In this document: positions 1 through 8,899 of the stretch, in pieces
Layout: every line of letters starts with the position of its first letter
Position numbering within the stretch: the first letter of the stretch is position 1
Origin: Neobacillus dielmonensis
Lineage (GTDB): Bacteria; Bacillota; Bacilli; Bacillales; Cytobacillaceae
Assembly: GCF_000612665.1 (NCBI RefSeq)
Contig: NZ_HG942082.1
Location: 16,953-80,952 of the forward strand
Direction: 5' to 3'
DNA length: 64,000 bases
Made by a program: the position numbers and the translations under genes
The notes under the pieces: generated by a model
The model's input: the letters and a program-made list of their open reading frames with translations, nothing else
Told to the model about the DNA's origin: nothing
Databases searched by the model: none

Positions 1-127
1 TAGAGGCTGTCTACGTTACCCATATCCAGCTCTTTCAATGTTCTCGGTCACGTAGAGGCTGTCTACGTTACCCTCATCCCATTCTTTCCATGTTCTCGGT
101 CACCTATAAGGGGCTGTCGTCAGGTAT
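1..127. repeat. 52-bp direct repeats with hairpin, continuing off the left edge
   Basis: Two copies of a 52-bp unit start at 1 and 53, and a decayed third start is seen near 105. Each unit carries a small inverted repeat (CGTAGA, 5-base loop, TCTACG; clear at 51-67) and the conserved string ATGTTCTCGGTCAC. No coding frame fits. The array begins before the window, so its real length is unknown. Confidence 0.7.
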
Positions 128-212
128 TTTCAATCTGCAGTTTTCAGTGTTACGGGAACCGCCCCCATGTTTCAGTTGAGCAAGTAACCACTAGAACCGT
201 CCCCCTGGTACC

Positions 213-1967
213 CTATAGATCCTCAAAGTCATCTTCATCCAGTATATAGGGATGAGGGTTATCTTGTATGAACCGCACGGCGTTTAATCCGATCATACGA
301 GCTGCTACCGATGTGTTGCCATCTGGTAGGATGGGGGCAATCGATAGGTCTGCCACTTTCAGGTTCCTGGTGCCAAAGACATCGAGTTGCCCATTTACCA
401 CACCGTCTTCCACGCTTTCTGCCATTTTGCATTGGCCGCCGTAATGGTAGAAATTCGAATAAGAGGATCTAACAAATTGACGGAGCTCGCTTCTTCTTTG
501 TTCGTCCGGCATCATAAAAATGGCTTCATCGGGAAAGACCACTCTATGAATGCCGTTATTCTGTTTCCTAGCTTCTACAATGATATTGTACATATTAATA
601 TATTGGTCGACCAAAAACTCTAAATCGTTGGTAGTTGGCTGCAATGGATTGAAGGAGAACGATGGAAGGGCTACAGGGTCATTATGGGATGCCAGGATGG
701 TCCCCTTGCTATCTGGATTAAGGTCAATCAGGCCAAAACTGACAATATTAGTTGCTCTCGTTACATCCAACTCCCACCCTCTTTCAATCACAACAGGATT
801 AGGAAGAAACAGCGGGGCGGGCGCTCCTGAAATTTGCAGACGGCGTCCCTCCTGGCTATTCCGGTGTTCTGCCACAAAAGCACCGTAGAGAAGCGGCTGA
901 TTAGGGTCGGCTTCCACTAAGGGGATTAACTGATTTGTATCTACTTCTACCCCAAGTCCGGCATAAGCATGGGTTTGCAGCTGGTGACCGACATTCGGGT
1001 TTTCAACCAATGGTTTAATCCCAGCGTTTTGCAAATCCATTGGATGGCCAATCCCCGAGCGTTGAAGGATCACAGCAGAATGAAATCCTGCGGATACAAT
1101 CACACCTTTACGGGCAAATCTTTTGTGTGTCACACCTTCTTTGACATATTCCACTCCGGCAGCAATCAAGTGACCTTTCTTTTTCTTAAAAATCACCTTG
1201 TTCACCGTGGTATTAGCGAAAAGGACTAGCCTTCTTCGTCCGACTCCCACTTCATCGGCATCAAACTCATCTCCCTGAGTGACAATAGTATCGTTTAAAT
1301 ATCCTGTCGCGGTCGACGAGCGGGTCATCGTCCCATCCGCCGCTTCTTTTTGGATCAGTTGCCCTTTGGCAAAAGCACAGTCCCGAACCCCTGTGTTATA
1401 GTCCTCCACAACCGGGATGCCTAATACGGTTTGCGTGGCTGCTGCCAGCAATTCGGGAAGTCCACCACCCTGTGGAGTATGTTGCTGCCTAATAAAGACA
1501 GGTCCGCTTCTCCCTCTTTCGTTGGGACTTTGGGTTTGCCCTGTATACGTTTCATCTTCCATAAACAGCTGGCGAATCTCGTTATAGCTCCATCGGGGTT
1601 CGCCAGTAAGGGCATCCCATTGGTCATAAAGCTCTTTGCTCCCGCGGACGGCCAACATATAATTTACTTCCGAACCTCCCCCAATGACCCGTCCATTCAC
1701 CGTAGCCAGCTGCCGTTGAAGCGAAGGCTCTAAGCTGGATTGATAGTTAAAGGCAAACTTATTATCACTGGCTGATGCTACCGCATCAAAGATGTACGGA
1801 CTGCTCTGATGGGCCGTGCTATTGATTCCAGCCTCCAGTACCAGTACGGATGTGCGCGGGTCATCCGTTAATTTCTTGGCAATTACCCCACCTGCCGTAC
1901 CAGCACCAATCACAATATAATCGAAAACTTTGTTTTTCCACTTTTTCTTTGGTTTTCTTACTCCCAT
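213..1967 (-). CDS. GMC family oxidoreductase (FAD-dependent)
   Basis: Flavoprotein of the glucose-methanol-choline family, which oxidises an alcohol or sugar group using bound FAD; the substrate cannot be read from sequence. The Rossmann dinucleotide motif GAGTAGG is at residues 21-27, after a short Lys-rich N-terminus, and the GMC signature around GRVIGGGSEVNY is at 92-103. The C-terminal catalytic region has HYGGQCKM (His about 508) and DGNTS (Asn about 551). At 584 residues it is full length for the family. The start is supported by AGGAAGG just upstream. No signal peptide is evident, so it is probably cytoplasmic. It stands alone, ending towards the window edge, with a GH gene terminator between it and the next gene. 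Confidence 0.88.
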   Translation of the reverse strand: MGVRKPKKKWKNKVFDYIVIGAGTAGGVIAKKLTDDPRTSVLVLEAGINSTAHQSSPYIFDAVASASDNKFAFNYQSSLEPSLQRQLATVNGRVIGGGSEVNYMLAVRGSKELYDQWDALTGEPRWSYNEIRQLFMEDETYTGQTQSPNERGRSGPVFIRQQHTPQGGGLPELLAAATQTVLGIPVVEDYNTGVRDCAFAKGQLIQKEAADGTMTRSSTATGYLNDTIVTQGDEFDADEVGVGRRRLVLFANTTVNKVIFKKKKGHLIAAGVEYVKEGVTHKRFARKGVIVSAGFHSAVILQRSGIGHPMDLQNAGIKPLVENPNVGHQLQTHAYAGLGVEVDTNQLIPLVEADPNQPLLYGAFVAEHRNSQEGRRLQISGAPAPLFLPNPVVIERGWELDVTRATNIVSFGLIDLNPDSKGTILASHNDPVALPSFSFNPLQPTTNDLEFLVDQYINMYNIIVEARKQNNGIHRVVFPDEAIFMMPDEQRRSELRQFVRSSYSNFYHYGGQCKMAESVEDGVVNGQLDVFGTRNLKVADLSIAPILPDGNTSVAARMIGLNAVRFIQDNPHPYILDEDDFEDL

Positions 1968-2072
1968 AGACCTTCCTGCCTTTCTTTAAGCATTGTCTTC
2001 ATAGATAATAAAATATGTAGACAAGCTTATTTTTGTGTAGGCAGGATGGCATCTACTAGAGAATCCCTTTCA

Positions 2073-2106
2073 AAAAAATAGGGTATCAGGTTTGATCCTG
2101 ATACCC
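2073..2106 (-). terminator. Rho-independent terminator of the GH106-like gene
   Basis: A perfect 10-bp stem (GGGTATCAGG / CCTGATACCC) with a 6-base loop is followed on the minus strand by TATTTTTTT, a few bases after the stop of the upstream glycosidase gene. Confidence 0.9.
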
Positions 2107-2111
2107 TTTCC

Positions 2112-4778
2112 CTATAAACTCTTAAACTTTTCAATCATCACTTTTCCAAGCAAGCCACTTGGCTGCAAGGCTCTAAATTGAGATAAGAAGTCCTGCTGCT
2201 GGGTCCCTAATGTATTCGTTACCTCTACCTTAAGCACATTTTCCCCTGCTTTCACAAAGTTGGTCACATCAAATCGATAAGGTTTAGCCATTTTCGTTCC
2301 AACGGACGCTCCATTGATAAAGACCTCTGCTACCTCATAAACGTCACCTAAATCTAGTACATAGTGGTGAGATGCTGCCTCATCCAAGTCGAACCCAATT
2401 TCATATTGAATCGTCCCGGAAAAATCAGGATGTAGTTTTGGCTTTGCGATATTCTGCAATTTTTCTAGAGTAAAATGGTTCGAAAAAACAGGATACTCTT
2501 GTGCCGCAGCTAAAGAAACATTCCAGACTCCCGCTACTTCCTTCTCTTCTACTTTTTCCAAAGCCGGCTTTTCCTCGGCATCTATCATTTGCTTAGAAAC
2601 AATATAAATCGTTGCTTCTTGTGGGGCTAACTTCAACGAAATCCTATTCTGTTCTTCCTCACCAATCCGATATAACGTGTTCTCCATTGCATCGTATTGA
2701 TAAATCCATCCTGCTTGTTTCATCGTCACGGTGTTATCAATCTCCACATCCGGCGATTCATTAAAGAACATATAAACTTCATCACCACCATGTCGATATT
2801 GGTAATAACGCAAGGAAGGAGATGCCTGTTCGAGTGAGATTTCATAAGCTCCTGCCGAACGCAAGTGTTCCGCCAATTCATTCAAGGCTAAAACTTGCAC
2901 ATGGTTGCTCTCTTCAAACGCCGTGATCGAGGCTTCAATCGTTCCGTTTTCACTGTCACCCATTGGATATCCATCCACAAAGACGATATCCGCCCCCTGT
3001 GCGGCCAGTTCCTCTGCCCTTTTAAAAAATACTTTTGGCAGGCGCTCCGCATAAGGAATAATCAGATTTTCAAACACTTCCTGATTGATATAAATCTTGC
3101 CTTCCTTGACCAGTGCTTGATCCAACATCTCAATCGGCACAATATCAAAATCGATTTGATGACGAATCAGTTCTTTTGCTGGTTTTTGGAACAGCATCGC
3201 CTCTCCTGACCATTCCGCCTCGGCATGATAAAGAATCAAGGAAGATGCCACATGAAGGCCATCACTCAGCAACTCTGAAACCCGGTTCGTATAGTTCATC
3301 AAATGATGCAGGTACCGATGCTGCGGGTTATTGCCATGTGCGTAAAAATGCGGCGGGCAATCGGTATTCGGATACGGCGCCATATCAAAGGCATGCGGCA
3401 CAAAATGGTTGACACCTCTGACCAGCATATGGTCGGTCATCCATTTCATCAGGTTCAAGCCTTCCGACCAGCCGAACGCTCCATAAATTTCACACATCGT
3501 GCGGCCCTTCTTTTTTTCATCCAAATGACCAAAAGAAGCACCCAATTTAGCCAAACCATAATGGAAGAATTCCCCGTCCCAGCCGGTTGAGGTAAAGGTT
3601 TTAAAATAACCCTCATCCATTCCAGGCAAAAGCTGATGCAATACCACATCGATCCCAGCCATGGATTGGCCGTCAATCGCCCGATGAAAATGGCCTGCCC
3701 CATATCCTAATCTCGCGTGAGCATTATTGTCTTCTATTAAGTGACCAATATATTCGACCCCATGCTGCCCGCACCAGTCTGCAAGTTTCCCGGAGAAGTT
3801 TTCGGAATAAAGTTGTGATACGATGTCCATATACACATAACGGATCAGACCCTGTTTGTCCGTACCATTGGTCATCAGCAACGGCAATAGTGTTTTCCCT
3901 TGCTCCCCCACTCTCTCTTCAATTAAAGAAAGCAAATCGGATCGCCAAGGAAGCACCATCTCCATCTTGCCAATCGCGGCATCCGGCCCTTTTACATTTC
4001 CAAACCTTGGTTCATCTGTAAAAAAACCCGCGATGGTTGTTCCGAAATACTCGGAAAATTGGTCAAAGTGCGGTTGGTATACCGCATCGATTAACACCTG
4101 CGTAGCCGCTGGATCAATGGGATTCAGGTATCCTTCTGTCGATGCTTCTCCGCCATTAAACGTTTCGACCAATGTAAACACGCGCCAATTTCCTTTAGGG
4201 ATATCCCAATAAACAACGCCATTGTCCATATACTCCGTGATATCGACTAGCGTTTCCGTATCAATGGTTTCATAGTTTAGGACCTTTGCAGCGATCACGG
4301 CAATAATTTTCTCTCCGGATTCCGCTAATGCTTTTTGAATCTGGGCCGGATCGGTTCCTACTGACATAATCGTCCGTCTGTCGCCACCCGCATGCCATTT
4401 CACAATGATCCCGGCGTCTCTTTGCGGGCCATGATAATCCACCTGATTAATTTTTAAAAACTTCTTCCTTAGCTCAGGATAATGATTGACAATGGCTCCA
4501 TTGGCATAACCGGTTGGGAAATGGGCGTCATCAAACAGCCAAACCTTCATATCCTTTTCTTTAGCGGCTTCCAGGACCACCCTTAAGTCCTTCCACCATC
4601 TTTCCCCGACAAAATCCGGGTGAGGCCGGGGCTCTACGCACAGAGCCCTTATGCCGCTTTCATAGATGGTATGGACATATTCTTTAATGACTTCCTCGGA
4701 TTCACCATGCATCCAAAGGAACGGGAATATATAATTATCTTCTTGCTGACTTAATAACTTTGTGATTTTTTCCATCAT
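2112..4778 (-). CDS. Large glycoside hydrolase, GH106 / alpha-L-rhamnosidase-like
   Basis: An 888-residue protein without a signal peptide, so it should act on sugars already imported. The N-terminal two thirds resemble the TIM-barrel domain of GH106-like enzymes: an early FPFLWMHGE segment, acid-rich stretches such as GFFTDEPRFG, and an internal region with GWDGEFFHYG and CEIYGAFGWSEG. The last ~120 residues look like a GH2-type jelly-roll sugar-binding domain (YVLDLGDVYEVAEVFING, then VEVTNTLG). It follows the PTS EIIBC gene by only a few bases and is divergent from an AraC-type regulator, so the three form one sugar-utilisation unit. Family assignment rests on overall pattern; true substrate is unknown. 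Pairing a GH106-like enzyme with a phosphotransferase importer is unusual. ATG-ATG start with a weak AGGGTAGG site. Confidence 0.75.
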   Translation of the reverse strand: MMEKITKLLSQQEDNYIFPFLWMHGESEEVIKEYVHTIYESGIRALCVEPRPHPDFVGERWWKDLRVVLEAAKEKDMKVWLFDDAHFPTGYANGAIVNHYPELRKKFLKINQVDYHGPQRDAGIIVKWHAGGDRRTIMSVGTDPAQIQKALAESGEKIIAVIAAKVLNYETIDTETLVDITEYMDNGVVYWDIPKGNWRVFTLVETFNGGEASTEGYLNPIDPAATQVLIDAVYQPHFDQFSEYFGTTIAGFFTDEPRFGNVKGPDAAIGKMEMVLPWRSDLLSLIEERVGEQGKTLLPLLMTNGTDKQGLIRYVYMDIVSQLYSENFSGKLADWCGQHGVEYIGHLIEDNNAHARLGYGAGHFHRAIDGQSMAGIDVVLHQLLPGMDEGYFKTFTSTGWDGEFFHYGLAKLGASFGHLDEKKKGRTMCEIYGAFGWSEGLNLMKWMTDHMLVRGVNHFVPHAFDMAPYPNTDCPPHFYAHGNNPQHRYLHHLMNYTNRVSELLSDGLHVASSLILYHAEAEWSGEAMLFQKPAKELIRHQIDFDIVPIEMLDQALVKEGKIYINQEVFENLIIPYAERLPKVFFKRAEELAAQGADIVFVDGYPMGDSENGTIEASITAFEESNHVQVLALNELAEHLRSAGAYEISLEQASPSLRYYQYRHGGDEVYMFFNESPDVEIDNTVTMKQAGWIYQYDAMENTLYRIGEEEQNRISLKLAPQEATIYIVSKQMIDAEEKPALEKVEEKEVAGVWNVSLAAAQEYPVFSNHFTLEKLQNIAKPKLHPDFSGTIQYEIGFDLDEAASHHYVLDLGDVYEVAEVFINGASVGTKMAKPYRFDVTNFVKAGENVLKVEVTNTLGTQQQDFLSQFRALQPSGLLGKVMIEKFKSL

Positions 4779-4852
4779 GATTGCCTACCCTACTTTTCTA
4801 AAATTCTTACTCTCCGTGGCTGTTTTTTTTTGCTTGCTTGTTAGGAATGTAA

Positions 4853-6184
4853 TCACCAGAGAGACGGCAAACGCCACAATGGAAGCAATGATATAAGCCA
4901 TAAAGCTTGAATCAATACCTTTTGATTGATAAACATTGGAGCGGCAAATAAGGCATTTCCTCCAAAACCGAACATTTTTGCCCCCATTGCCGCTGTAATT
5001 CCGCCAGCTAGACCGCCACCGATAAAAGCAGCTACAAATGGTTTTTTATGCGGAAGTGCAATCCCATAGATAATCGGTTCGGTAATTCCCATTAGTCCAG
5101 TTACTCCTGTGGAAAAACCTAATGAACGTTTTTCCTTATCCTTCTGCCGCAAACCGAAGCCAATCGCTGAACCGGCTAAAGCAAATACCGTTACGTTTAA
5201 AATCGCATTGATCGGGTCGGCGCCCATTGTCGTGATATTATTGATAAGAATCGGAATAAACGCATAATGTAAGCCGAAAATAACGACTACCTGCCAGAAC
5301 GCTCCAAGAATAATACCTGTTAATATTGGGCTAAACTCGTAAATGGCTTGTGAACCAGAGGCTAAAATACTGCTAATATATGTCATAATCGGTCCGATGA
5401 CTAAAAAGGTTAGCGGAACGGTAATCACTAATACAACTAACGGTGCTCCAAATAGTTTCAATGAGGCTGGTACTCTATCTTGAACTTTCTTTTCTAACCA
5501 AGCAGCAAAGGCAACGGCTGCAATGATCGGGAATACCGAGTTTGCATAGCTTGTTAGGACCACTGGAATTTTTAAAAACGAAAGTTCTGCTCCCTTACTA
5601 TAGACAGTCACAATATTAGGATAAACCAGCGCTGCCCCGATGGTTGCCGCGATATAGGGGTTTGATTTAAATTTATTGGCTGCTGAGATTCCTAGTATAA
5701 TCGGCATAAAGTAAAAGAAGCCATCAGCAAAGGAGTACAGAATTTGATAGGTGCCGCTCTCTGTGGAGAGAAGGTGAAAGGACGTTAACGCCGCCAAGAG
5801 CCCTTTGACAATACCGACTGCGGCCATAACCCCCATGACTGGGAAGATGATTCCCGAAATCAGCTTGAAGAACCGATTAAATACCCCCACCTTGCCTTCT
5901 GCTTCAGTGGCTTCATCCGGAACTTCGCCATCTCCTTGAATACCGAGTACATCGGTTACTTTTTCATAGGCCTTTCCCACATTTGGGCCAATGATTACTT
6001 GATATTGACCGCCCGAAATCGCTGTGCCTAACACACCCTGTATCTGTTTCATCTTGTTTGTATTCGCTAACTTTTCATCTTTTAAAACAAAACGCAGACG
6101 AGTCATGCAATGCGTAACACTTTTGACATTGTCTTTCCCGCCTATTTCCGAAACAACCTGTTTTGCTAAGGTTGTAAAATCCAT
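4853..6184 (-). CDS. PTS EIIBC component (glucose/beta-glucoside superfamily), C-terminus frameshifted
   Basis: Membrane sugar phosphotransferase permease. The EIIB domain is at residues 1-85, with the phospho-accepting Cys in THCMTRLRF, followed by a multi-helix EIIC domain (about 105-440) carrying GITEPIIYG. No EIIA domain is present, so one must be supplied in trans. ATG at 6184 is preferred over the upstream GTG because AGGAG lies 8 bases before it. The reading frame breaks near 4924: as written the protein ends FINQKVLIQALWL and stops at 4853. Adding one G to a GG run there restores FINPKGIDSSFMAYIIA plus a last transmembrane helix and Lys-rich tail, stopping at 4785, a few bases before the GH gene. 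The break is either a real inactivating mutation of the last helix or a sequencing error. The transported sugar is unknown. Confidence 0.85.
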   Translation of the reverse strand: MDFTTLAKQVVSEIGGKDNVKSVTHCMTRLRFVLKDEKLANTNKMKQIQGVLGTAISGGQYQVIIGPNVGKAYEKVTDVLGIQGDGEVPDEATEAEGKVGVFNRFFKLISGIIFPVMGVMAAVGIVKGLLAALTSFHLLSTESGTYQILYSFADGFFYFMPIILGISAANKFKSNPYIAATIGAALVYPNIVTVYSKGAELSFLKIPVVLTSYANSVFPIIAAVAFAAWLEKKVQDRVPASLKLFGAPLVVLVITVPLTFLVIGPIMTYISSILASGSQAIYEFSPILTGIILGAFWQVVVIFGLHYAFIPILINNITTMGADPINAILNVTVFALAGSAIGFGLRQKDKEKRSLGFSTGVTGLMGITEPIIYGIALPHKKPFVAAFIGGGLAGGITAAMGAKMFGFGGNALFAAPMFINQKVLIQALWLISLLPLWRLPSLW

Positions 6185-6261
6185 CACTCTCACTCCTCAC
6201 CTGTCGTTACTTAACCTTGCTAAAATAAAACCTTGTGTAAAATACTAGGCCATAGTATAGT

Positions 6262-6297
6262 TGAAATCGCTTATACTTTGTATTGTAAACGTTTTTT
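6262..6297 (-). promoter_or_regulatory. Two putative CcpA cre sites in the divergent PTS/araC promoter region
   Basis: TGAAATCGCTTATA (6262-6275) matches 13 of 14 positions of the cre consensus TGWAANCGNTNWCA, and TGTAAACGTTTTTT (6284-6297) matches 12. They sit between the divergent EIIBC and AraC genes, where catabolite repression of a sugar operon would be expected. Confidence 0.55.
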
Positions 6298-6363
6298 TAC
6301 CATAATGACATTACGAATGATAACTAAAAATTGTACCAAACTTAACCTTACATGAGGTGCAAC

Positions 6364-7386
6364 ATGTTAAAAAGTGAGTTAACCAATCTATTGTTTACGA
6401 TGACGGAAAGTGAAATTAAACATAAAAATCATCCTGAATTACAGAGAGCTTTTTACAAACAGTTTGACACCGCCAAACAGGGTAACCAAGATGTGCTTGT
6501 GTTTAAATTTTTGGAACAAAAAAAGGAGAATGATCTTCCGTATTCCTTCAATCCTAACCTGGCCATCGTGAAGCACTCTAGATATTCCGAAATCCCCACC
6601 CATATCCATGATTACATTGAAATGAATTACGTTTACTCTGGGTCTTGTACAGCAGTCGTAAGGGACAGGGAAATCGCCTTAAAAAGCGGCGATGTTTGTA
6701 TTATGGATACCAATGTCCCCCACACGATCAAAGACGCAGAGGAAAAGGATATCGTGATTAATTTTTTGATGAAAAAAAGTTACTTTACTGCCTCCACCTT
6801 AAGTCAATTATCAAGCAACAGTATTATTTCTGACTTTATTCGAGAAGCGATGTCGCAGGACCGCGAGCATAATCGTTTTATTCTCTTCCACTGTCAAGAG
6901 AGTGATAAACTTGCTTATTTAGTAGAAAACTTGCTTTGTGAATACTATGATCCCAGCTTTTCGGCAAAAGATATTATCCAAGCTTATATGATTATTATTT
7001 TTTCAGAGCTGCTCCGCTATTACCAAACCGATCACGGGACAAAGTCAGGCCAGTCGAAAAAAACCTATATTTTAGAAATTCTCCAGCACATTGAAGAAAA
7101 TCATCAGACCTGTACATTAGAGTCGGTAGCGAAAAGGTTTGCATTCCACCCTAATTACTTGAGCCGGATGATTAAAAATAATACGGGTAAAAGCTTTAAA
7201 CAACTTCTGCAGGAACAAAAATTGAATCAGGCCAGTTTTTTGCTAGTGAACACGGATAAGAATCTGGAAGAAATCATGAATGAAGTGGGTTATCATAATC
7301 ACGGGTTCTTTAATCGAATTTTTCAGGAGCGGTTTGGGCATTCACCCAAAGAATATCGGAGGGTGAATCAAGTAGATAAAGAATAG
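6364..7386 (+). CDS. AraC family transcriptional regulator with N-terminal cupin
   Basis: Probable sugar-responsive activator of the divergent EIIBC-glycosidase operon. Residues ~70-140 form a cupin-like ligand pocket (HIHDYIEMNYVYSG, then SGDVCIMDTNVPHTI). The last ~100 residues are a double helix-turn-helix of AraC type (LESVAKRFAFHPNYLSRMI, then NLEEIMNEVGYHNHGFFNRI and FGHSPKEYRR). Start at 6364 is chosen because GAGGTG lies directly upstream; the in-frame ATG at 6352 overlaps that site. Length (340 aa) is normal for cupin-AraC proteins. A hairpin with a T run follows, but it belongs to a separate small RNA unit (7399-7513). Confidence 0.87.
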   Translation: MLKSELTNLLFTMTESEIKHKNHPELQRAFYKQFDTAKQGNQDVLVFKFLEQKKENDLPYSFNPNLAIVKHSRYSEIPTHIHDYIEMNYVYSGSCTAVVRDREIALKSGDVCIMDTNVPHTIKDAEEKDIVINFLMKKSYFTASTLSQLSSNSIISDFIREAMSQDREHNRFILFHCQESDKLAYLVENLLCEYYDPSFSAKDIIQAYMIIIFSELLRYYQTDHGTKSGQSKKTYILEILQHIEENHQTCTLESVAKRFAFHPNYLSRMIKNNTGKSFKQLLQEQKLNQASFLLVNTDKNLEEIMNEVGYHNHGFFNRIFQERFGHSPKEYRRVNQVDKE

Positions 7387-7398
7387 TAGCTAAAAAAG

Positions 7399-7430
7399 TT
7401 AAGCATTTGTTAAGCTTCATGAGTTACGAT
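7399..7430 (+). promoter_or_regulatory. Direct-repeat promoter of C-rich RNA unit A
   Basis: TTAAGC at 7399-7404 and again at 7410-7415 (11-bp spacing, one helical turn) lie 9 bases before a -10 hexamer TACGAT (7425-7430). There is no -35. The design is that of promoters activated by OmpR-family response regulators (PhoP or CiaR type). The same spacing recurs exactly at 8145-8176 and 11696-11727. Confidence 0.6.
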
Positions 7431-7436
7431 ACAAAC

Positions 7437-7513
7437 ATGAAAAAGGCTAACTTTTTCAACCACCCCCCTTTATCTATTTTTTTGGGTCCTCGAAGAACGA
7501 GGGCTCTTTTTTT
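7437..7513 (+). ncRNA. Short C-rich regulatory RNA candidate, copy A
   Basis: Predicted +1 is the A of ATGAA, 7 bases after the -10. The 77-nt RNA would have a 5' hairpin (GAAAAAG, loop, CTTTTTC), a single-stranded stretch with CCACCCCCC, and a terminator (CCTCG AAGAA CGAGG then a T run). The C run could pair with Shine-Dalgarno sequences. A leaderless 26-codon frame starts at the same ATG but has no counterpart in the sister copies, so an RNA role is favoured. No expression evidence is available here. Confidence 0.55.
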
Positions 7514-7634
7514 ATAAAAAATTAGCACAGAAACCTCCCTCTTAACCCCTGAAACAAGGATTTTGATTGCTTATGTAGAATTAGGATACAGGTTCACGTT
7601 GGAGTTTTTTAGGTTAGAGGTGGTGGGACACGGG

Positions 7635-8159
7635 TTGAAAAGAATTATGGTGGTCGGGGTTTCATCAGGCGTGGGGAAATCAACTTTTGCGAAGAGTTTG
7701 GGAAAGGCCCTAAACATCCATGTCTATCATTTAGATGCTCTTTATTGGAAGCCAGGATGGGTAGAGAGCTCATTGGAAGATTTCTCGAAGGCACAGCGCG
7801 AAATGGTTATGCAGCCACAATGGATTATTGAAGGAAATTATACTAATACGTTTGACATTCGTGCTGACCACGCCGATACGATTATTTATTTGGAACTTCC
7901 CTTATATGTTTGTTTGTATCGTGTGGTTAAAAGATGGTTCATGCATATGGGAAGAACACGGCCAGATATGGGAGAAGGCTGTAAGGAAAAAATCGACTGG
8001 AAGTTCATTCAGTTTATTTTCACAACTTACTATCCGCGAAAAAGAAAAATGAATGAACGGTTCCATTCTTTTCAATCGGCGGGTTCTACAAAAGAAATTA
8101 TTGTTTTACCGAGTAAACGACAGATTCAATTTTTTCTAGAGAACTTAATAAAAAGTTAA
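7635..8159 (+). CDS. P-loop NTPase, adenylate kinase / FlaR (topology modulation protein)-like
   Basis: A small nucleotide-binding protein of the family annotated as DNA topology modulation protein FlaR, related to adenylate kinases; physiological substrate is not known. The Walker A motif GVSSGVGKST is at the very N-terminus, followed by HLDALYWKPGW and WIIEGNYTNTFDIRADHADTIIYLELP, typical of this family. The start is placed at TTG 7635 (174 aa) because GAGGTGG precedes it and because the P-loop belongs at the N-terminus; the longer frame from 7563 adds 24 residues without similarity. It lies between two of the small RNA units, and the promoter repeats of copy B overlap its last codons. Confidence 0.75.
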   Translation: MKRIMVVGVSSGVGKSTFAKSLGKALNIHVYHLDALYWKPGWVESSLEDFSKAQREMVMQPQWIIEGNYTNTFDIRADHADTIIYLELPLYVCLYRVVKRWFMHMGRTRPDMGEGCKEKIDWKFIQFIFTTYYPRKRKMNERFHSFQSAGSTKEIIVLPSKRQIQFFLENLIKS

Positions 8160-8176
8160 GGTTACTCTGTTATTAT
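8145..8176 (+). promoter_or_regulatory. Direct-repeat promoter of C-rich RNA unit B
   Basis: TTAATA (8145-8150) and TTAAGG (8156-8161) at 11-bp spacing, then 9 bases, then -10 TATTAT (8171-8176). The geometry is identical to that at 7399 and 11696. It overlaps the 3' end of the P-loop NTPase gene. Confidence 0.55.
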
Positions 8177-8182
8177 GACAAC

Positions 8183-8250
8183 ATGAAAGTTTTTCTTCTT
8201 GACCTCCTAATTTGCCCTTGAACAGCATGCTGCTTCGGGGGTCTTTTTTT
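8183..8250 (+). ncRNA. Short C/U-rich regulatory RNA candidate, copy B
   Basis: The predicted RNA starts at ATGAAAG, 7 bases after the -10, and is about 68 nt. It contains GACCTCCTAA, a direct complement of a Shine-Dalgarno core, and ends in a stem (CCC..GAACAGC / GCTG..TTC..GGG) plus a T run. A leaderless 12-codon frame exists but is not conserved in the other copies. Confidence 0.5.
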
Positions 8251-8260
8251 GCAAAAATTT

Positions 8261-8293
8261 GACCCGATGCCCTTGAATAGCGGGTCTTTTTTT
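8261..8293 (+). terminator. Second terminator behind RNA copy B
   Basis: GACCCG, 14-base loop, CGGGTC, then seven T. Part of the loop (CCCTTGAA) repeats the copy B terminator stem, which suggests a local duplication. Confidence 0.7.
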
Positions 8294-8403
8294 CACAAGA
8301 ACCCGCCTGTGACAAAAGCATCATTTACGGAAAATTTACAAAGGACATAGAATGGACATGATAAAATATAGGTATATAAGTGGGAAAAGAGGAGGTTTCT
8401 TAG

Positions 8404-8859
8404 ATGGGGTTCGTAGATACTCTTTTCATTGGTTTTGCCTATGCTTTATTGTTGGCCGGCGTGGTCTTCCTTATTATTGGATTACTCAATATAAAAAAAC
8501 GAAAAAAGTGGCTGGAACAATGTAATATCGTCAAAGGTAAGATTGTGAATCTGAAAAAAGCTCAATTTGAAATTCTGACGGAAAATGGCTGGGGGATGGA
8601 AACCAGAGATATTCCGGTTGTCGAGTTTAGCCCATCAGAAAGCCCCAATGACATGATTACCTTTGAAGGGCAGGACAGAATGGAACGTTATTTGTTAATC
8701 GGACAAACTGTCAATGTCAGATACAAAAAAGGCAACGCGCATGAAGCGGATATAGCAGACTTTTCCTCTAATTGGGGTCATGCTGCATGGCATTTTGTAT
8801 TTAGCTTTCTCGGTCTAGGGTTCGGGGTTTATTCCCTGTTGATGATTATCAATGGATGA
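8404..8859 (+). CDS. DUF3592 membrane protein
   Basis: A 151-residue protein with a transmembrane helix at each end (residues ~5-30 and ~130-150) and a soluble beta-rich domain between them, the layout of DUF3592 proteins. The motif GQTVNVRYKKGNAHEADI matches the family's conserved VxVxYdPxnP-like segment. Function of the family is unknown. AGAGGAGG ends 8 bases before the ATG, so the start is secure. It appears to be a single gene, and no neighbour suggests a role. Confidence 0.75.
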   Translation: MGFVDTLFIGFAYALLLAGVVFLIIGLLNIKKRKKWLEQCNIVKGKIVNLKKAQFEILTENGWGMETRDIPVVEFSPSESPNDMITFEGQDRMERYLLIGQTVNVRYKKGNAHEADIADFSSNWGHAAWHFVFSFLGLGFGVYSLLMIING

Positions 8860-8899
8860 TAATTGTGATTGCTATCGTTATGTATGGAGACGGCCAGGG

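Noticed and set aside
7437-7517. Leaderless 26-codon peptide in RNA copy A
   Set aside because: Sister copies B and D have unrelated 12- and 14-codon frames, while hairpin, C run and terminator are shared; RNA function is the better reading.
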